Assembly (NCBI RefSeq): GCF_036880985.1
Contig: NZ_JBAJNO010000009.1
Coordinates: forward strand, 3,012,501 to 3,076,500
From: Limibacter armeniacum
GTDB taxonomy: Bacteria > Bacteroidota > Bacteroidia > Cytophagales > Flammeovirgaceae
Direction of reading: 5' to 3'
Length of the DNA: 64,000 bases
The notes under the pieces are model-generated. The model did not search any database. It was not told where the DNA came from and saw nothing but the letters and a program-made list of their open reading frames with translations. This document shows, piece after piece, positions 19,001 through 27,397 of this stretch. Position 1 is the stretch's first letter, and each line of letters starts with the position of its first letter. A program made the position numbers and the translations under genes.

Positions 19001-20215
19001 TTACTGATTGCAGAAAAGTTGATCGAACACTTTATCCAGTTCCTTTTGTGCTACTTTCTGGCTGAAATGCGCGAGGGCTACTTCTTGCCCTTTTTTTCCT
19101 ATCGTACTAGCCCGCTCTTTATCCGTGAGTGCTGCTTGTATAGCATCTGCAATCTCTTGAGCTTGTGCCCCCGGCTGTACCATAAAGGCATTCTCCCCAT
19201 TTTTCAAGTAGTAGGTGTTGTCGCCAAGTGCAGCACATAGGATTGGCCTGCCCGTAGCCAAGTACTCACTCAGCTTGGTGGAGAAACCAGTACTACTCCA
19301 TTCATCGTCTTTTCGGATACCGATCAACAGGTTTGCTTTGGCTAGCTTTCCTTTTAGTTCAGCAAAAGGAGTAAAACCAAGCATCTTGACCTGCTCGTCC
19401 AGCCCATTGGACTTGATAAGTTGGTTGATAGATTCCATATAGGCAGGGTTCCTTTTGTTGTAGCCGATCATATGGTAATTGACAAGCAAGTTACGGTCCT
19501 TCAGAATACGGATCGCTTTGATCACCTCTTCAACTTCGTCGAACCCATAAAAGCCACCCGAATACATTAGCAGCGGAATATCATGGTTGTTGTCATCATT
19601 TGTACAGTCCCAATACTCAGGTTTAATGATGGTTGGGATCAATGTGATGGGCACCTTTCCTTGAGTCAGCTGAGCGTATTTTTCCTTTAGGTAATTGGAG
19701 ATTACAATCAAGTGATCGGCTTGTTTGGTCAGGCGGTTATCCGCAAAGCTTTGGTTGGCATAGATTAGTTTCCGCTTCAGCCCTGATCCTTTTACACGTT
19801 CATCTTCATAGGAGTGAACCGTCTTGATAGACAGTTGATGAGCCAGCCTGCTGAGTGGGTAGATCAAGTGCGCAGCAGAATGGTTAAACCAGAGGATATC
19901 AATAGGCTCTTCCGCATGCAATGCCTTGATACGGTCACGCATCAGGAAGACAGCACTAAGCTTTTTGGTGAAGAATTTATATCCTTCAGGTTTTTTTGTA
20001 GTACCAATAATATATTCAAAAGGAGCGCCATCAATATCACCAGTCAGTTGAAGCATATCGGGAGAAACACTGCCATGGCTATGTTCAAGTAGGAGTCTTA
20101 CCTTGTGTCCCATTCCCCTCAAGGCCGCCACCAGTGTTTTCAGACGGGTAGTATTGCCGCCACCTTCAGGCAGGTCAGCAGCCGTAGCGAATACAATGTT
20201 CAGTTTCTTTGTCAT
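19001..20215 (-). CDS. Glycosyltransferase (GT4 family type)
   Basis: 404-residue GT-B fold enzyme. The N-terminus (NIVFATAADLPEGGGNTTRL) is a glycan-acceptor domain with a glycine-rich loop. The central segment LIVISNYLKEKY and the C-terminal donor-binding stretch (STKLSEYLATGRPILCA) are typical of GT4 enzymes that transfer sugars from nucleotide donors. There is no signal peptide, so it is cytoplasmic or membrane-associated. The acceptor is unknown; no polysaccharide operon surrounds it, though glycosyltransferase remnants lie 8 kb away. Confidence 0.88.
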   Translation of the reverse strand: MTKKLNIVFATAADLPEGGGNTTRLKTLVAALRGMGHKVRLLLEHSHGSVSPDMLQLTGDIDGAPFEYIIGTTKKPEGYKFFTKKLSAVFLMRDRIKALHAEEPIDILWFNHSAAHLIYPLSRLAHQLSIKTVHSYEDERVKGSGLKRKLIYANQSFADNRLTKQADHLIVISNYLKEKYAQLTQGKVPITLIPTIIKPEYWDCTNDDNNHDIPLLMYSGGFYGFDEVEEVIKAIRILKDRNLLVNYHMIGYNKRNPAYMESINQLIKSNGLDEQVKMLGFTPFAELKGKLAKANLLIGIRKDDEWSSTGFSTKLSEYLATGRPILCAALGDNTYYLKNGENAFMVQPGAQAQEIADAIQAALTDKERASTIGKKGQEVALAHFSQKVAQKELDKVFDQLFCNQ

Positions 20216-20666
20216 GTTAGTTGTTTCGACTTCAGGTCGACAGGCATGAGATGTTAGAAATTCTTAAAGTCTTATGTCTAGCGTCTTACCTCTCAAGTCT
20301 TATCTCTTTTTTATTACTTTTGCTAATAAGTTATGTATCAGTAAATGAGTGACTTATCCTATTGTGTGTGGATACGGTGTGGACAAATCACATATTATGT
20401 ATCACAGATATGCGCAAATTAACTTGTTGGAAGCCCGTCTAAAAGCAGATACAAAGAAAATTCAATTATATGCCGTGATGGTTCATGCTGGGTAACAAGA
20501 CTATGCCAGTCTATGTGTCTGACAATATATATAATATTTCTTGGACATAAGGGTGGTAGTAGTCTAGCATATATGGGGTAGCGCTAAATGGGAGACAAAT
20601 AGGAGAAAGATACCAGTTAGGCTAGCTTATGTATTTTGGTGATGTGTTGGACAATTACAATGTTGG
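20216..20666. other. Non-coding stretch without recognised features
   Basis: 450 bp. No ORF with a family match and no strong terminator were seen. It marks the border between core genes and the accessory region. Confidence 0.4.
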
Positions 20667-20855
20667 TCAGTGGAGGAGGGGAAGAACCTGCTGCTCCTTC
20701 AGGCCGGTGTACTGGCAGAACTCCGTAATGGTGACGAGTTGCTTTGGCTCCTTGCCGTACTCCTTGCGGATATCGGAGAGGATGCGGCGGGCGGTGCGTT
20801 CGCTTTTGCCGGTCAGGAGCTGGATGTCCTTGGGGTAGATGCAGATTCTTTTCAT
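20667..20855 (-). CDS. Small helix-turn-helix-like DNA-binding protein
   Basis: 62 residues. The start MKRICIYPKDIQLLTGKSER followed by TARRILSDIRKEYGKE is a widespread small Bacteroidota protein with an excisionase/MerR-like winged-helix look (a tyrosine-proline N-terminus, then a helical TGKSERTARRIL segment). A second motif, VTITEFCQYTGL, lies at the C-terminus. It is divergent from the DUF6266 gene. Its target is unknown; such proteins frequently sit at mobile-region borders. Confidence 0.75.
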   Translation of the reverse strand: MKRICIYPKDIQLLTGKSERTARRILSDIRKEYGKEPKQLVTITEFCQYTGLKEQQVLPLLH

Positions 20856-21059
20856 TCTTGAGGGTCAGGTTAACATTGATTACAAGATAAGGATCAGGGA
20901 GGTGAGTCGGGAGGACAATGGCGGTAATTTCCTGCCATAACGGTCAGGGTGGTCGGTGGGGTTTGGAGTTGTGGTGGCTGGTGGGGTATTATCGGGGAAA
21001 GGCTCCCAAAGGTGATGCCTTCTTTCAACCAGTGTTTAACCTAATTACGATAACAGCCT

Positions 21060-21677
21060 ATGGCAACGGTACAGAACCCGATTATCGGCAGGGCAAGCGG
21101 CACAATGGCCAATGCAGTGTTTTCCACCTGGAAGGGCATCAATGTGCTCAAGTCCAAGCCGCTTTCCAACAACTCCAACACAGATGCGCAGCAGAAACAG
21201 CGTGGCTTCTTCAAGACGGTGGTCTCGATGCTGAAGTATTTTTCTCAGGCGGCAAGGGTTGGTTTTTATGAAAGGGCGCAGGGTACTTCCTACACACCTT
21301 GGAACCTGTTTGTGAAGGGCAATACGGCGGCGTTCACTTGGGATGAGGCCAACGGGACGGTGGTGCTGGATGCAACGAAGTTTACGGTAAGTGATCCGGC
21401 GGGTAATGTGCTGGACACGACAGGTGGAACAGCCACTGGTGACTATACCAACATTACGCTGAACTTCCCTGCCAATGCAAATGCCAACTACCATATCCTG
21501 ATGCTGAACCAGAACAGCTACACGCCTGAGGGGGTTGTGGTGCACGAAGGGCAGTTGGATGCCACAGGGCAGGCGGTGATTCCGAGGAACTGGGATGATT
21601 CGGATGAGTATGATGTATTCTACTTTTTGGATGATGGGGTGAATGTGAGCCGCAGTGCGGGTTTCTTGATTTCGTAA
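21060..21677 (+). CDS. DUF6266 family protein
   Basis: 205 residues. The N-terminus (ATVQNPIIGRASGTMANAVF and the following STWKGINVLKSKPLSNNSNT) is the hallmark of DUF6266, a Bacteroidota family often found in several copies. The C-terminal half is beta-rich (FTVSDPAGNVLD, YHILMLNQNSYTPEG). There is no signal peptide. The sequence resembles phage structural proteins in style, but its role is unknown. The gene and its upstream DNA are richer in G+C than the flanking genes, consistent with transfer. It ends at a terminator duplicated after the next gene. Confidence 0.88.
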   Translation: MATVQNPIIGRASGTMANAVFSTWKGINVLKSKPLSNNSNTDAQQKQRGFFKTVVSMLKYFSQAARVGFYERAQGTSYTPWNLFVKGNTAAFTWDEANGTVVLDATKFTVSDPAGNVLDTTGGTATGDYTNITLNFPANANANYHILMLNQNSYTPEGVVVHEGQLDATGQAVIPRNWDDSDEYDVFYFLDDGVNVSRSAGFLIS

Positions 21678-21710
21678 CAGTTTTTTGCTTGCATGGATAT
21701 ATGAATGGGC

Positions 21711-21746
21711 AGGACCACAGGCTTCGGGAGGGGCTTGTGGTTTTTG
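21711..21746 (+). terminator. Terminator, copy 1 of a duplicated cassette
   Basis: ACCACAGGC pairs with GCTTGTGGT (one G-T pair), followed by TTTTTG. The 30 nt of this hairpin recur exactly at 23150. Confidence 0.85.
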
Positions 21747-21995
21747 TTTAGGGATTAAATATGCTACTTTTTTGAAATTGTAATAGAACTAATACCAATT
21801 GGTTAATGTTTACAAAACGAAAATTGGTAACATTTTAAGCAGTAGTATCCATTTGGTCAAAAACCTTTTTTTAGTCTTCTAATGTTTCAAAAAGCATGAA
21901 GCTGATGACTCACTGCTGATAGACCCGTCTAAAACACCCTCTGTGGAAATATTTGTTTCATATCCCACTCACTTGAACATAATTTGAGATAAACT

Positions 21996-23099
21996 ATGAA
22001 GAAAATAAAGCTACTACCTATGGTAAGTGCCATAGGGGTTATGGCATTCCATTTACTTTTTGTTGCCTGTAACCAATCCAAAGACAATGAAAACAAGGAT
22101 GAAGCTACTCAAGTGGATAAAGGTACTACGGTGAGTGTTACGAAAGAGAACTTTGCCTTTGCTATGGCTGACCTGGCTATGCAGAAGGAGTTTGTACAGG
22201 GAGCTGATAATACATGGAATCACCATCGAAAGCCTATGCCGCTAAATGAACAACCTGCTCCGCTGATGAATCGGGATACGGATTATTCCTTTGCCATACT
22301 GGATGGTGGTGGTGATGTGGCGATTACCTTGCCGGAGACAGATGGGCGTTATATGTCCTTGCATATAGTAAACCATGACCATGTAACTGTGAAGGTGTTT
22401 TATGGTCCGGGCAGGTATGTGATTCCTTCTTCTGAAACGACGGATTTCTATTGGGCAAATGTACGAATACAGGTCAACCCGAATGATCCAGCGGATATTA
22501 AGAAGGTAAATGGGTATCAGGACCAGCTACAGTTAGAATTTTTGAATGGGTACCAACCCAAGTCATTTAAGGTGACTGACTGGAATATGGAGGAATTCAA
22601 GAAGGTACTTCAGCACTATGTGGAGATTGCAGGGAAAGAAGGGGTACGTGGAACGATGGGAACAGTGGACAATCCGGTTTCGCTGGAAGACCGTAATAGG
22701 GGTGTCTCCATTGCGACAGGGCTACTTCCTGACAAGGATGCTGTTTACCTGACTGAGAAGTATGAGGTGGAAAAGGGAATAGCCTATAAGGCTACCTATC
22801 AGGTGCCTGATATGAAAGACCCCAAGCTTGGCTTTTACTCTGTGACCATCTATGGGGACGACCAGTACCTAAAGACTGATAAAGGTTCGACCATCAGCAA
22901 TACCGAAATCAAGCTGAACCCTGACGGTAAGACCTTTGACCTCTATTATATACTTGAAGACCAGTTTGACCAGTCAAAGCACCAAAATAAGCTGCTGGTA
23001 CCTACCCAACCTTTCTGGATTTGTTTCAGGGTTTATATGCCTGGGGAGCCGGTAGTGAATGGGGACTATAAGTTGCCGAAAATTGAGGTGGCCCAATGA
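21996..23099 (+). CDS. DUF1254/DUF1214 domain lipoprotein
   Basis: 367 residues. The N-terminus has a lipoprotein signal (VMAFHLLFVACN, lipobox Cys near residue 26). Residues about 80-165 match DUF1254 (MNRDTDYSFAILDGGGDVAI, then SLHIVNHDH), and the C-terminal ~110 residues match DUF1214 (LGFYSVTIYGDDQYL, FWICFRVYMPGEPV). This pairing is common in periplasmic or surface proteins of unknown function. The enzymatic role, if any, is not established. Confidence 0.88.
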   Translation: MKKIKLLPMVSAIGVMAFHLLFVACNQSKDNENKDEATQVDKGTTVSVTKENFAFAMADLAMQKEFVQGADNTWNHHRKPMPLNEQPAPLMNRDTDYSFAILDGGGDVAITLPETDGRYMSLHIVNHDHVTVKVFYGPGRYVIPSSETTDFYWANVRIQVNPNDPADIKKVNGYQDQLQLEFLNGYQPKSFKVTDWNMEEFKKVLQHYVEIAGKEGVRGTMGTVDNPVSLEDRNRGVSIATGLLPDKDAVYLTEKYEVEKGIAYKATYQVPDMKDPKLGFYSVTIYGDDQYLKTDKGSTISNTEIKLNPDGKTFDLYYILEDQFDQSKHQNKLLVPTQPFWICFRVYMPGEPVVNGDYKLPKIEVAQ

Positions 23100-23149
23100 T
23101 ACAATGACACTTTTCATCTTGAGATAAAAAGGCAATGAATGAATAAGGT

Positions 23150-23187
23150 AGGACCACAGGCTTCGGGAGGGGCTTGTGGTTTTTTTT
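23150..23187 (+). terminator. Terminator, copy 2 of a duplicated cassette
   Basis: Same 30-nt hairpin as at 21711, here followed by TTTTTTTT. Confidence 0.85.
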
Positions 23188-23318
23188 GTTCAATATACTT
23201 TGTCCTTACCATTGGAAACTTACGTTGTTTGGAAGTCCTGTAGGAGGGCCAGATATTGAGAATATTTCTTTGCTGTTTTATGTTATAAAGTTACGAATAC
23301 TTTAATCTGATCAGGATT

Positions 23319-23768
23319 ATGGGGAGCAGGAAAGAAATACCGCCAACCCTCAAACAGGAGATGTACGCCTTGTATATTGAGGAACTTGAAGCCTTGGTAG
23401 ATAATCAGGAGCTGTTGGATGATATTGAAAACAGGATAGAACAGCTGGAAACAGCTTGTAACCTATTCTCCTTTTTCTTTGAACGTGGTTATTACGAATT
23501 GCTTGACATTGAGACCTTGCAGCTGTATGGTGCTTCCGTCTTGGTAAGTGACCATTTGTATAGGGCTTGTCTCCGTGGGGAATGGGTTTTTTATGATGGC
23601 GAAAATTACTTGACAAAAAATAATCTTAAGCATGCTTCTGAATACTTTTTTCAGCGAGGTGAATGGTTATTGGGTCAGTGTCATGAACTGCTGGCAAGCC
23701 ACTTAAATGTATTGAACAGTGGAGACGAAATGAGTACGGTTGATAATGGAAGGCTTCTTCTGTTTTAG
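23319..23768 (+). CDS. Hypothetical protein, helical
   Basis: 149 residues, cytoplasmic. It is mainly helical with an acidic N-terminal coiled segment (IEELEALVDNQELLDDIENR) and aromatic-rich middle and C-terminal helices. I do not recognise a family. It has its own short upstream region and no operon partner. Confidence 0.65.
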   Translation: MGSRKEIPPTLKQEMYALYIEELEALVDNQELLDDIENRIEQLETACNLFSFFFERGYYELLDIETLQLYGASVLVSDHLYRACLRGEWVFYDGENYLTKNNLKHASEYFFQRGEWLLGQCHELLASHLNVLNSGDEMSTVDNGRLLLF

Positions 23769-23872
23769 AAGGGTGTTTATTTCATTGTCCCTGTATTAGC
23801 AGTGAGGGAGGTAGTCTTTTTGGGATGGACAGCGTTCTTTTTCCATATGGGGCAATTTGTGATATTGGTTAC

Positions 23873-23880
23873 TATCTTTG
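23873..23880 (+). promoter_or_regulatory. -7 promoter element (TATCTTTG) before the HMA gene
   Basis: Matches TAnnTTTG, 22 bp before the ATG of the heavy-metal-associated protein. A TTTG at 23856 is closer than the usual -33 spacing. Confidence 0.4.
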
Positions 23881-23901
23881 ATTTAAACCAAAAGGACAGA
23901 T

Positions 23902-24258
23902 ATGAAACCAATACTTGCAATTGTAATGCTGATAGGCTTGTTGGCTGGTACAGCTTTGGGACAGGATAAGAAAAAGGTGGAAACCTTGACAGTGCAGACC
24001 TCCATACTGTGCGACCACTGTTTACAATGTGGCAGCTGTGGCGCCAATATTACGGATGAGATTTACCGGAACAAGGGGATCAAGAAGGTGACTGTAGATC
24101 CTGCGAAACAGACGATCACTGTGATTTACAAGCCGGATAAAACAACGCCTGATGGCATCAGGCAGTCTATTGCGGCGGCAGGGTTTGATGCGGATGATGT
24201 GAAGGCGGAGACAGCTGCGTATGAGCAACTGGATGGCTGCTGCAAGAATGAGGAGTAA
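23902..24258 (+). CDS. Exported heavy-metal-associated (HMA) domain protein
   Basis: 118 residues with a signal peptide (ends near GTALGQD) and one HMA ferredoxin-like domain. Where copper chaperones have a single CxxC loop, this protein has C-D-H-C-L-Q-C-G-S-C-G-A-N, four cysteines spaced by two, and ends with a second Cys pair (GCCKNEE). This suggests metal capture in the periplasm with higher thiol content than usual. The remainder (KKVTVDPAKQTITVIYKPDK) is a standard HMA fold. No metal ATPase lies adjacent. Confidence 0.85.
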   Translation: MKPILAIVMLIGLLAGTALGQDKKKVETLTVQTSILCDHCLQCGSCGANITDEIYRNKGIKKVTVDPAKQTITVIYKPDKTTPDGIRQSIAAAGFDADDVKAETAAYEQLDGCCKNEE

Positions 24259-24302
24259 GGTAGTATAGAGCTTGTATGGTATGCTCTGTAGGGAGGATAA
24301 GT

Positions 24303-24344
24303 AATAACAGCTACCCAAGAAACATAGGTAGCTGTTATTTTTTT
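24303..24344 (+). terminator. Terminator after the HMA gene
   Basis: A 13-bp perfect stem (AATAACAGCTACC with GGTAGCTGTTATT), loop 11 nt, followed by a T-run. Confidence 0.9.
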
Positions 24345-24597
24345 GCAAATTGTATGACTTGCTATGTCAGGGATATGGGGTTTAGCCAAATGATATAGCA
24401 GCTTATATTTTAATCTGAGTGATGGGTTTATAGGATGGATTGAAATCCATCGCTATTGTATCTTGCCCTTTCAGGTAGACAAAGGAACTCTGAATATATC
24501 ATGTATGCACGATTACCCTGTTGACCAATGAATGCTGCCAATTAGTTTGGCATAGGTTCTATTGGTGGAAACTAAGTGATAGTTTACGTTATTTTAC
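24345..24597. other. Intergenic segment with a short palindrome
   Basis: Contains ATGGATTGAAATCCAT at 24435-24450, a perfect palindrome of the REP-like kind seen between Bacteroidota genes. Nothing else was recognised. Confidence 0.45.
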
Positions 24598-25560
24598 CTA
24601 CCCTCGTTGTACAAGGTATACCAAGTAAGCTATGTACAGGAACACAAATAAGTAGCCGGTAGCACGGCTGATTTGGGGTTTCCTACCCACGATTACGGCA
24701 AATAACAGCATAGTGCTGGAGAAGATGACAGTCAGGATGTCCATATTGTTGACTATGTCAAACGGTAGCGGCCTGATCAGGGCACTGATACCAAGAATCC
24801 AGAGGATGTTGAAGATGTTGGAACCGATGACGTTGCCTACTGCAATATCGGCTTTGCCTTTTCGTGCAGCTACTACAGAGGTGACCAGTTCAGGTAGCGA
24901 AGTCCCGATCGCGACAACGGTAAGTCCGATAAAGGTTTCGCTAAACCCGAGTGCAGAGGCAATGACCACAGCGCCATCGACAATCCATTTACCTCCTACA
25001 AACAGGCCTAGGACACCCGCACCAATCAACAGCAGTGACTTGCCCATAGGCAGGAGGGCAATTTCCTCTTCCTCGTTTTCGGTTTCATCCTTTGAACGTG
25101 CTATTACAGCGATATAAAACATGAACAGGGCAAAGAAGAGCAGCAGCATTCCTCCATCAAACCGGCTAAGAGAAAGTCCTTGTCCATCTGTAAACAGGTT
25201 GGCATTGGCCAAGAAGCCTACCATAAAGGTAGCTACGAGTGAGATAGGAATCTCAGTGAAGTAGATGCTGCGCTGAATGGGTAGTGGACGGACGATAGCG
25301 GAGAAGCCCAAAATCAGCAGTACGTTGGCTATGTTGCTACCAAAGACGTTACCAATGGCAAGCTCTGCACTGCCTTCAAAACTTGCCAGCAGGTTGACGA
25401 TCAGTTCTGGCATGCTGGTGCCAAAGGAGACAATCGTAAGGCCAATGACCAGCTCGGAAAGTTGGTAACGTTTGGCTATGGAAGAAGCTCCCTCGACCAG
25501 GTAGTCAGCTCCTTTGATGAGCAGCACGAAGCCGATGACAAATAGTACGTATGTTAGCAT
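24598..25560 (-). CDS. Calcium/sodium antiporter (CaCA family, YrbG-like)
   Basis: Inner membrane exchanger of 320 residues with about ten transmembrane segments and two inverted alpha-repeats. Each repeat carries the ion-binding signature: SFGTSMPELIVNLLAS with GNVFGSNIANVLLILG in the first half, and AIGTSLPELVTSVVA with GNVIGSNIFNILWILG in the second. The acidic residues in PEL are the ion ligands in characterised members. Length and topology are typical. Confidence 0.93.
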   Translation of the reverse strand: MLTYVLFVIGFVLLIKGADYLVEGASSIAKRYQLSELVIGLTIVSFGTSMPELIVNLLASFEGSAELAIGNVFGSNIANVLLILGFSAIVRPLPIQRSIYFTEIPISLVATFMVGFLANANLFTDGQGLSLSRFDGGMLLLFFALFMFYIAVIARSKDETENEEEEIALLPMGKSLLLIGAGVLGLFVGGKWIVDGAVVIASALGFSETFIGLTVVAIGTSLPELVTSVVAARKGKADIAVGNVIGSNIFNILWILGISALIRPLPFDIVNNMDILTVIFSSTMLLFAVIVGRKPQISRATGYLFVFLYIAYLVYLVQRG

Positions 25561-25642
25561 AGTTTCTGATGTTTTGGATTAGCTAAGATACGGTAATGCT
25601 ATTGATAAGTTGTTGCCTGCTGTGTTAAAAAGTGAGCTATTG

Positions 25643-25919
25643 CTTTTTTACGACAATAGCCACTGCTTGGCTTCCTTTTGGGTGGAGAACCACTGGAACT
25701 GGATGGGTAGTTGGTTGATCAGTCGGGTGATTTTGGATTTCATGTCATCGGTGAATTGTGGTGACCTTGGAGAGTCTCCCACAACATAGGCTACTTTCTG
25801 GAGTGCTGACTCATAAAAAACGGACAGCCATGCATCGGCTGCTGTTGTCATGATGCTGTCTGAGGAGTATTTTGGGTACTCACCAAGGTCTATAAGCCAT
25901 AGGTGTGGGATGGATAGGT
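25643..25919 (-). pseudogene. Truncated duplicate of the STAS/SEC14-like gene at 29095
   Basis: Nearly identical to 29090-29388 (offset 3447). Point differences include a G/A in the AGTGCTGAC segment and a C/T that changes DLSEY to DLGEY. A 21-bp gap removes seven codons (ICFQRNN) in frame, and the similarity stops just upstream, so the first ~40 residues of the intact protein are replaced by unrelated sequence with no start before the next stop. An internal ATG at 25851 could yield a 67-residue C-terminal fragment. The copy includes the T-run flanking the intact gene's 3' end. Confidence 0.8.
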
Positions 25920-26076
25920 AACAGCGGGTTAAATAGCTTAGGAGGGAACAACAATGAATGAACCTGTCCCTATAGATCTATGTTATGCATTTAATTAAAG
26001 AACCCTCTCCCTGCAAAGCCCACAACAAAACTAGGGAGTACAATTATTTGTGACTCTGACTCTATGCTACTTTGCT

Positions 26077-26631
26077 ATGATAAAATTTAACTGGCTTCTA
26101 TTGGTATTACTATTCTTTAGTCTCATAAGTAGTGCCCAAGTAAAAAGCGATTATGACAAGGACACGGATTTCTCCAAGTACAAGACCTATTCCTTTGAAG
26201 GATGGCAGAAGGACAGTGACCAGCAATTGAACGATTTTGATAAGGAACGTATTCAGAATGCGCTCAAATCAGAATTTGACAAACGTGGCATGACCCTGAT
26301 TGAAGGTGATGCAGATGCGAAGATTGCTTTATACCTGGTTCTTGATAAAAAGGAAAGTACCACTGCCTATACTGATTTTATGGGAGGAATGGGGTATGGA
26401 CCACGTTGGGGTTGGGGAATGGGAGCTGGAGGTATGGCTACCACGACCTATAGTGAAAATGACTATTTGGAGGGAACGTTGGTTGTTGATATGTATGACT
26501 CGCAAAACAATGATCTAAAATGGCAAGGGGTCTTGACAACCATTGCGAACGAAAAGCCTAAGAAAAGAGAGAAATCCATACCCAAGAAGATTAAAAAACT
26601 GATGAAGAAGTATCCGATTCCCATCAAATAG
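26077..26631 (+). CDS. DUF4136 domain protein
   Basis: 184 residues from ATG 26077 (MIKFNWLLLVLLFFSL signal peptide, cleavage near SSAQV). The body matches DUF4136: SDYDKDTDFSKYKTYSFEGW, the LKSEFDKRGM helix, then a glycine-rich loop (GGMGYGPRWGWGMGAGG) and a beta strand LEGTLVVDMYDSQNNDLKWQ. Members are envelope proteins of unknown function, commonly lipoproteins; this one has a plain signal peptide rather than a lipobox. The basic tail is unusual. Confidence 0.87.
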   Translation: MIKFNWLLLVLLFFSLISSAQVKSDYDKDTDFSKYKTYSFEGWQKDSDQQLNDFDKERIQNALKSEFDKRGMTLIEGDADAKIALYLVLDKKESTTAYTDFMGGMGYGPRWGWGMGAGGMATTTYSENDYLEGTLVVDMYDSQNNDLKWQGVLTTIANEKPKKREKSIPKKIKKLMKKYPIPIK

Positions 26632-26706
26632 TGATTTGGTGAGACAGGGTGTATATAGACTATTGCACTACTCCTTATAACACTCACATCATTAAAACTC
26701 AAGACT

Positions 26707-27237
26707 ATGAAAACACTCACTTTTACCTTGATATTAGGTTTTTTTTTGACTAATTCTCTAATGGCGCAAGAAGAACAGGTTGTTCTCAAAAGAGTAGCAA
26801 GCACAGAAGTTCCAGTAGAAGTGACATCAGCTATTGAAGAAGACTTTCCTGATGCCGTAGTGGATGAAATTGCCATTGTTCCGGAGGATGTCTATGTCAA
26901 TGAATGGACGGTGTCCAGTGTACGGGGCAAATCCAACCCTAACGAGGAAGTTCATTACTATGCGATCAAGTTGTATGGAGACAGGTCTCATGCGGAAGTT
27001 GTGTATGATGATAAGGGAGACATTGTCAACTATAAGGAAGTTATTACGGATGAAGCACTACCGGCTTCTATCAGGAATTATATTGGAGAAAACTACAATG
27101 GCTGGGCATTTATCAAAGACAAGGAGGTAATCAAGAAAACGCCAAAGGGAGAAGCTGATATGTATACGGTTACAATCAGGAAAGATAAAAAGACTAAGAC
27201 GTTACATTTTGATGGAGAGGGCAGACCTGTAAAATAA
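26707..27237 (+). CDS. PepSY-like secreted protein
   Basis: 176 residues with a signal peptide ending SLMAQ. Two PepSY-like/BLIP-like beta-alpha-beta units can be traced (VPVEVTSAIEEDFPDAVVDE and LPASIRNYIGENYNGWAF). Such modules are periplasmic and proposed to inhibit proteases or bind partners. It lies 75 bp after the DUF4136 gene, so they may be co-expressed. Confidence 0.75.
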   Translation: MKTLTFTLILGFFLTNSLMAQEEQVVLKRVASTEVPVEVTSAIEEDFPDAVVDEIAIVPEDVYVNEWTVSSVRGKSNPNEEVHYYAIKLYGDRSHAEVVYDDKGDIVNYKEVITDEALPASIRNYIGENYNGWAFIKDKEVIKKTPKGEADMYTVTIRKDKKTKTLHFDGEGRPVK

Positions 27238-27397
27238 GTCCAAATAACAGTGTGAACACAACCTTGTCTTAGCTTACCCCAAAATAACTGTGCCTTTCAA
27301 ATTAGTAACGAAACGTTATGAGATACTCTTAATGGTCTATACCATTATCCCACCTTTTGTATTCTGGTAATTTCTAAATGAATCAAGTCTACTTACA

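Noticed and set aside
20918-21271. 117-residue ORF overlapping the DUF6266 gene
   Set aside because: It shares DNA with the well-supported DUF6266 frame and has no family features.
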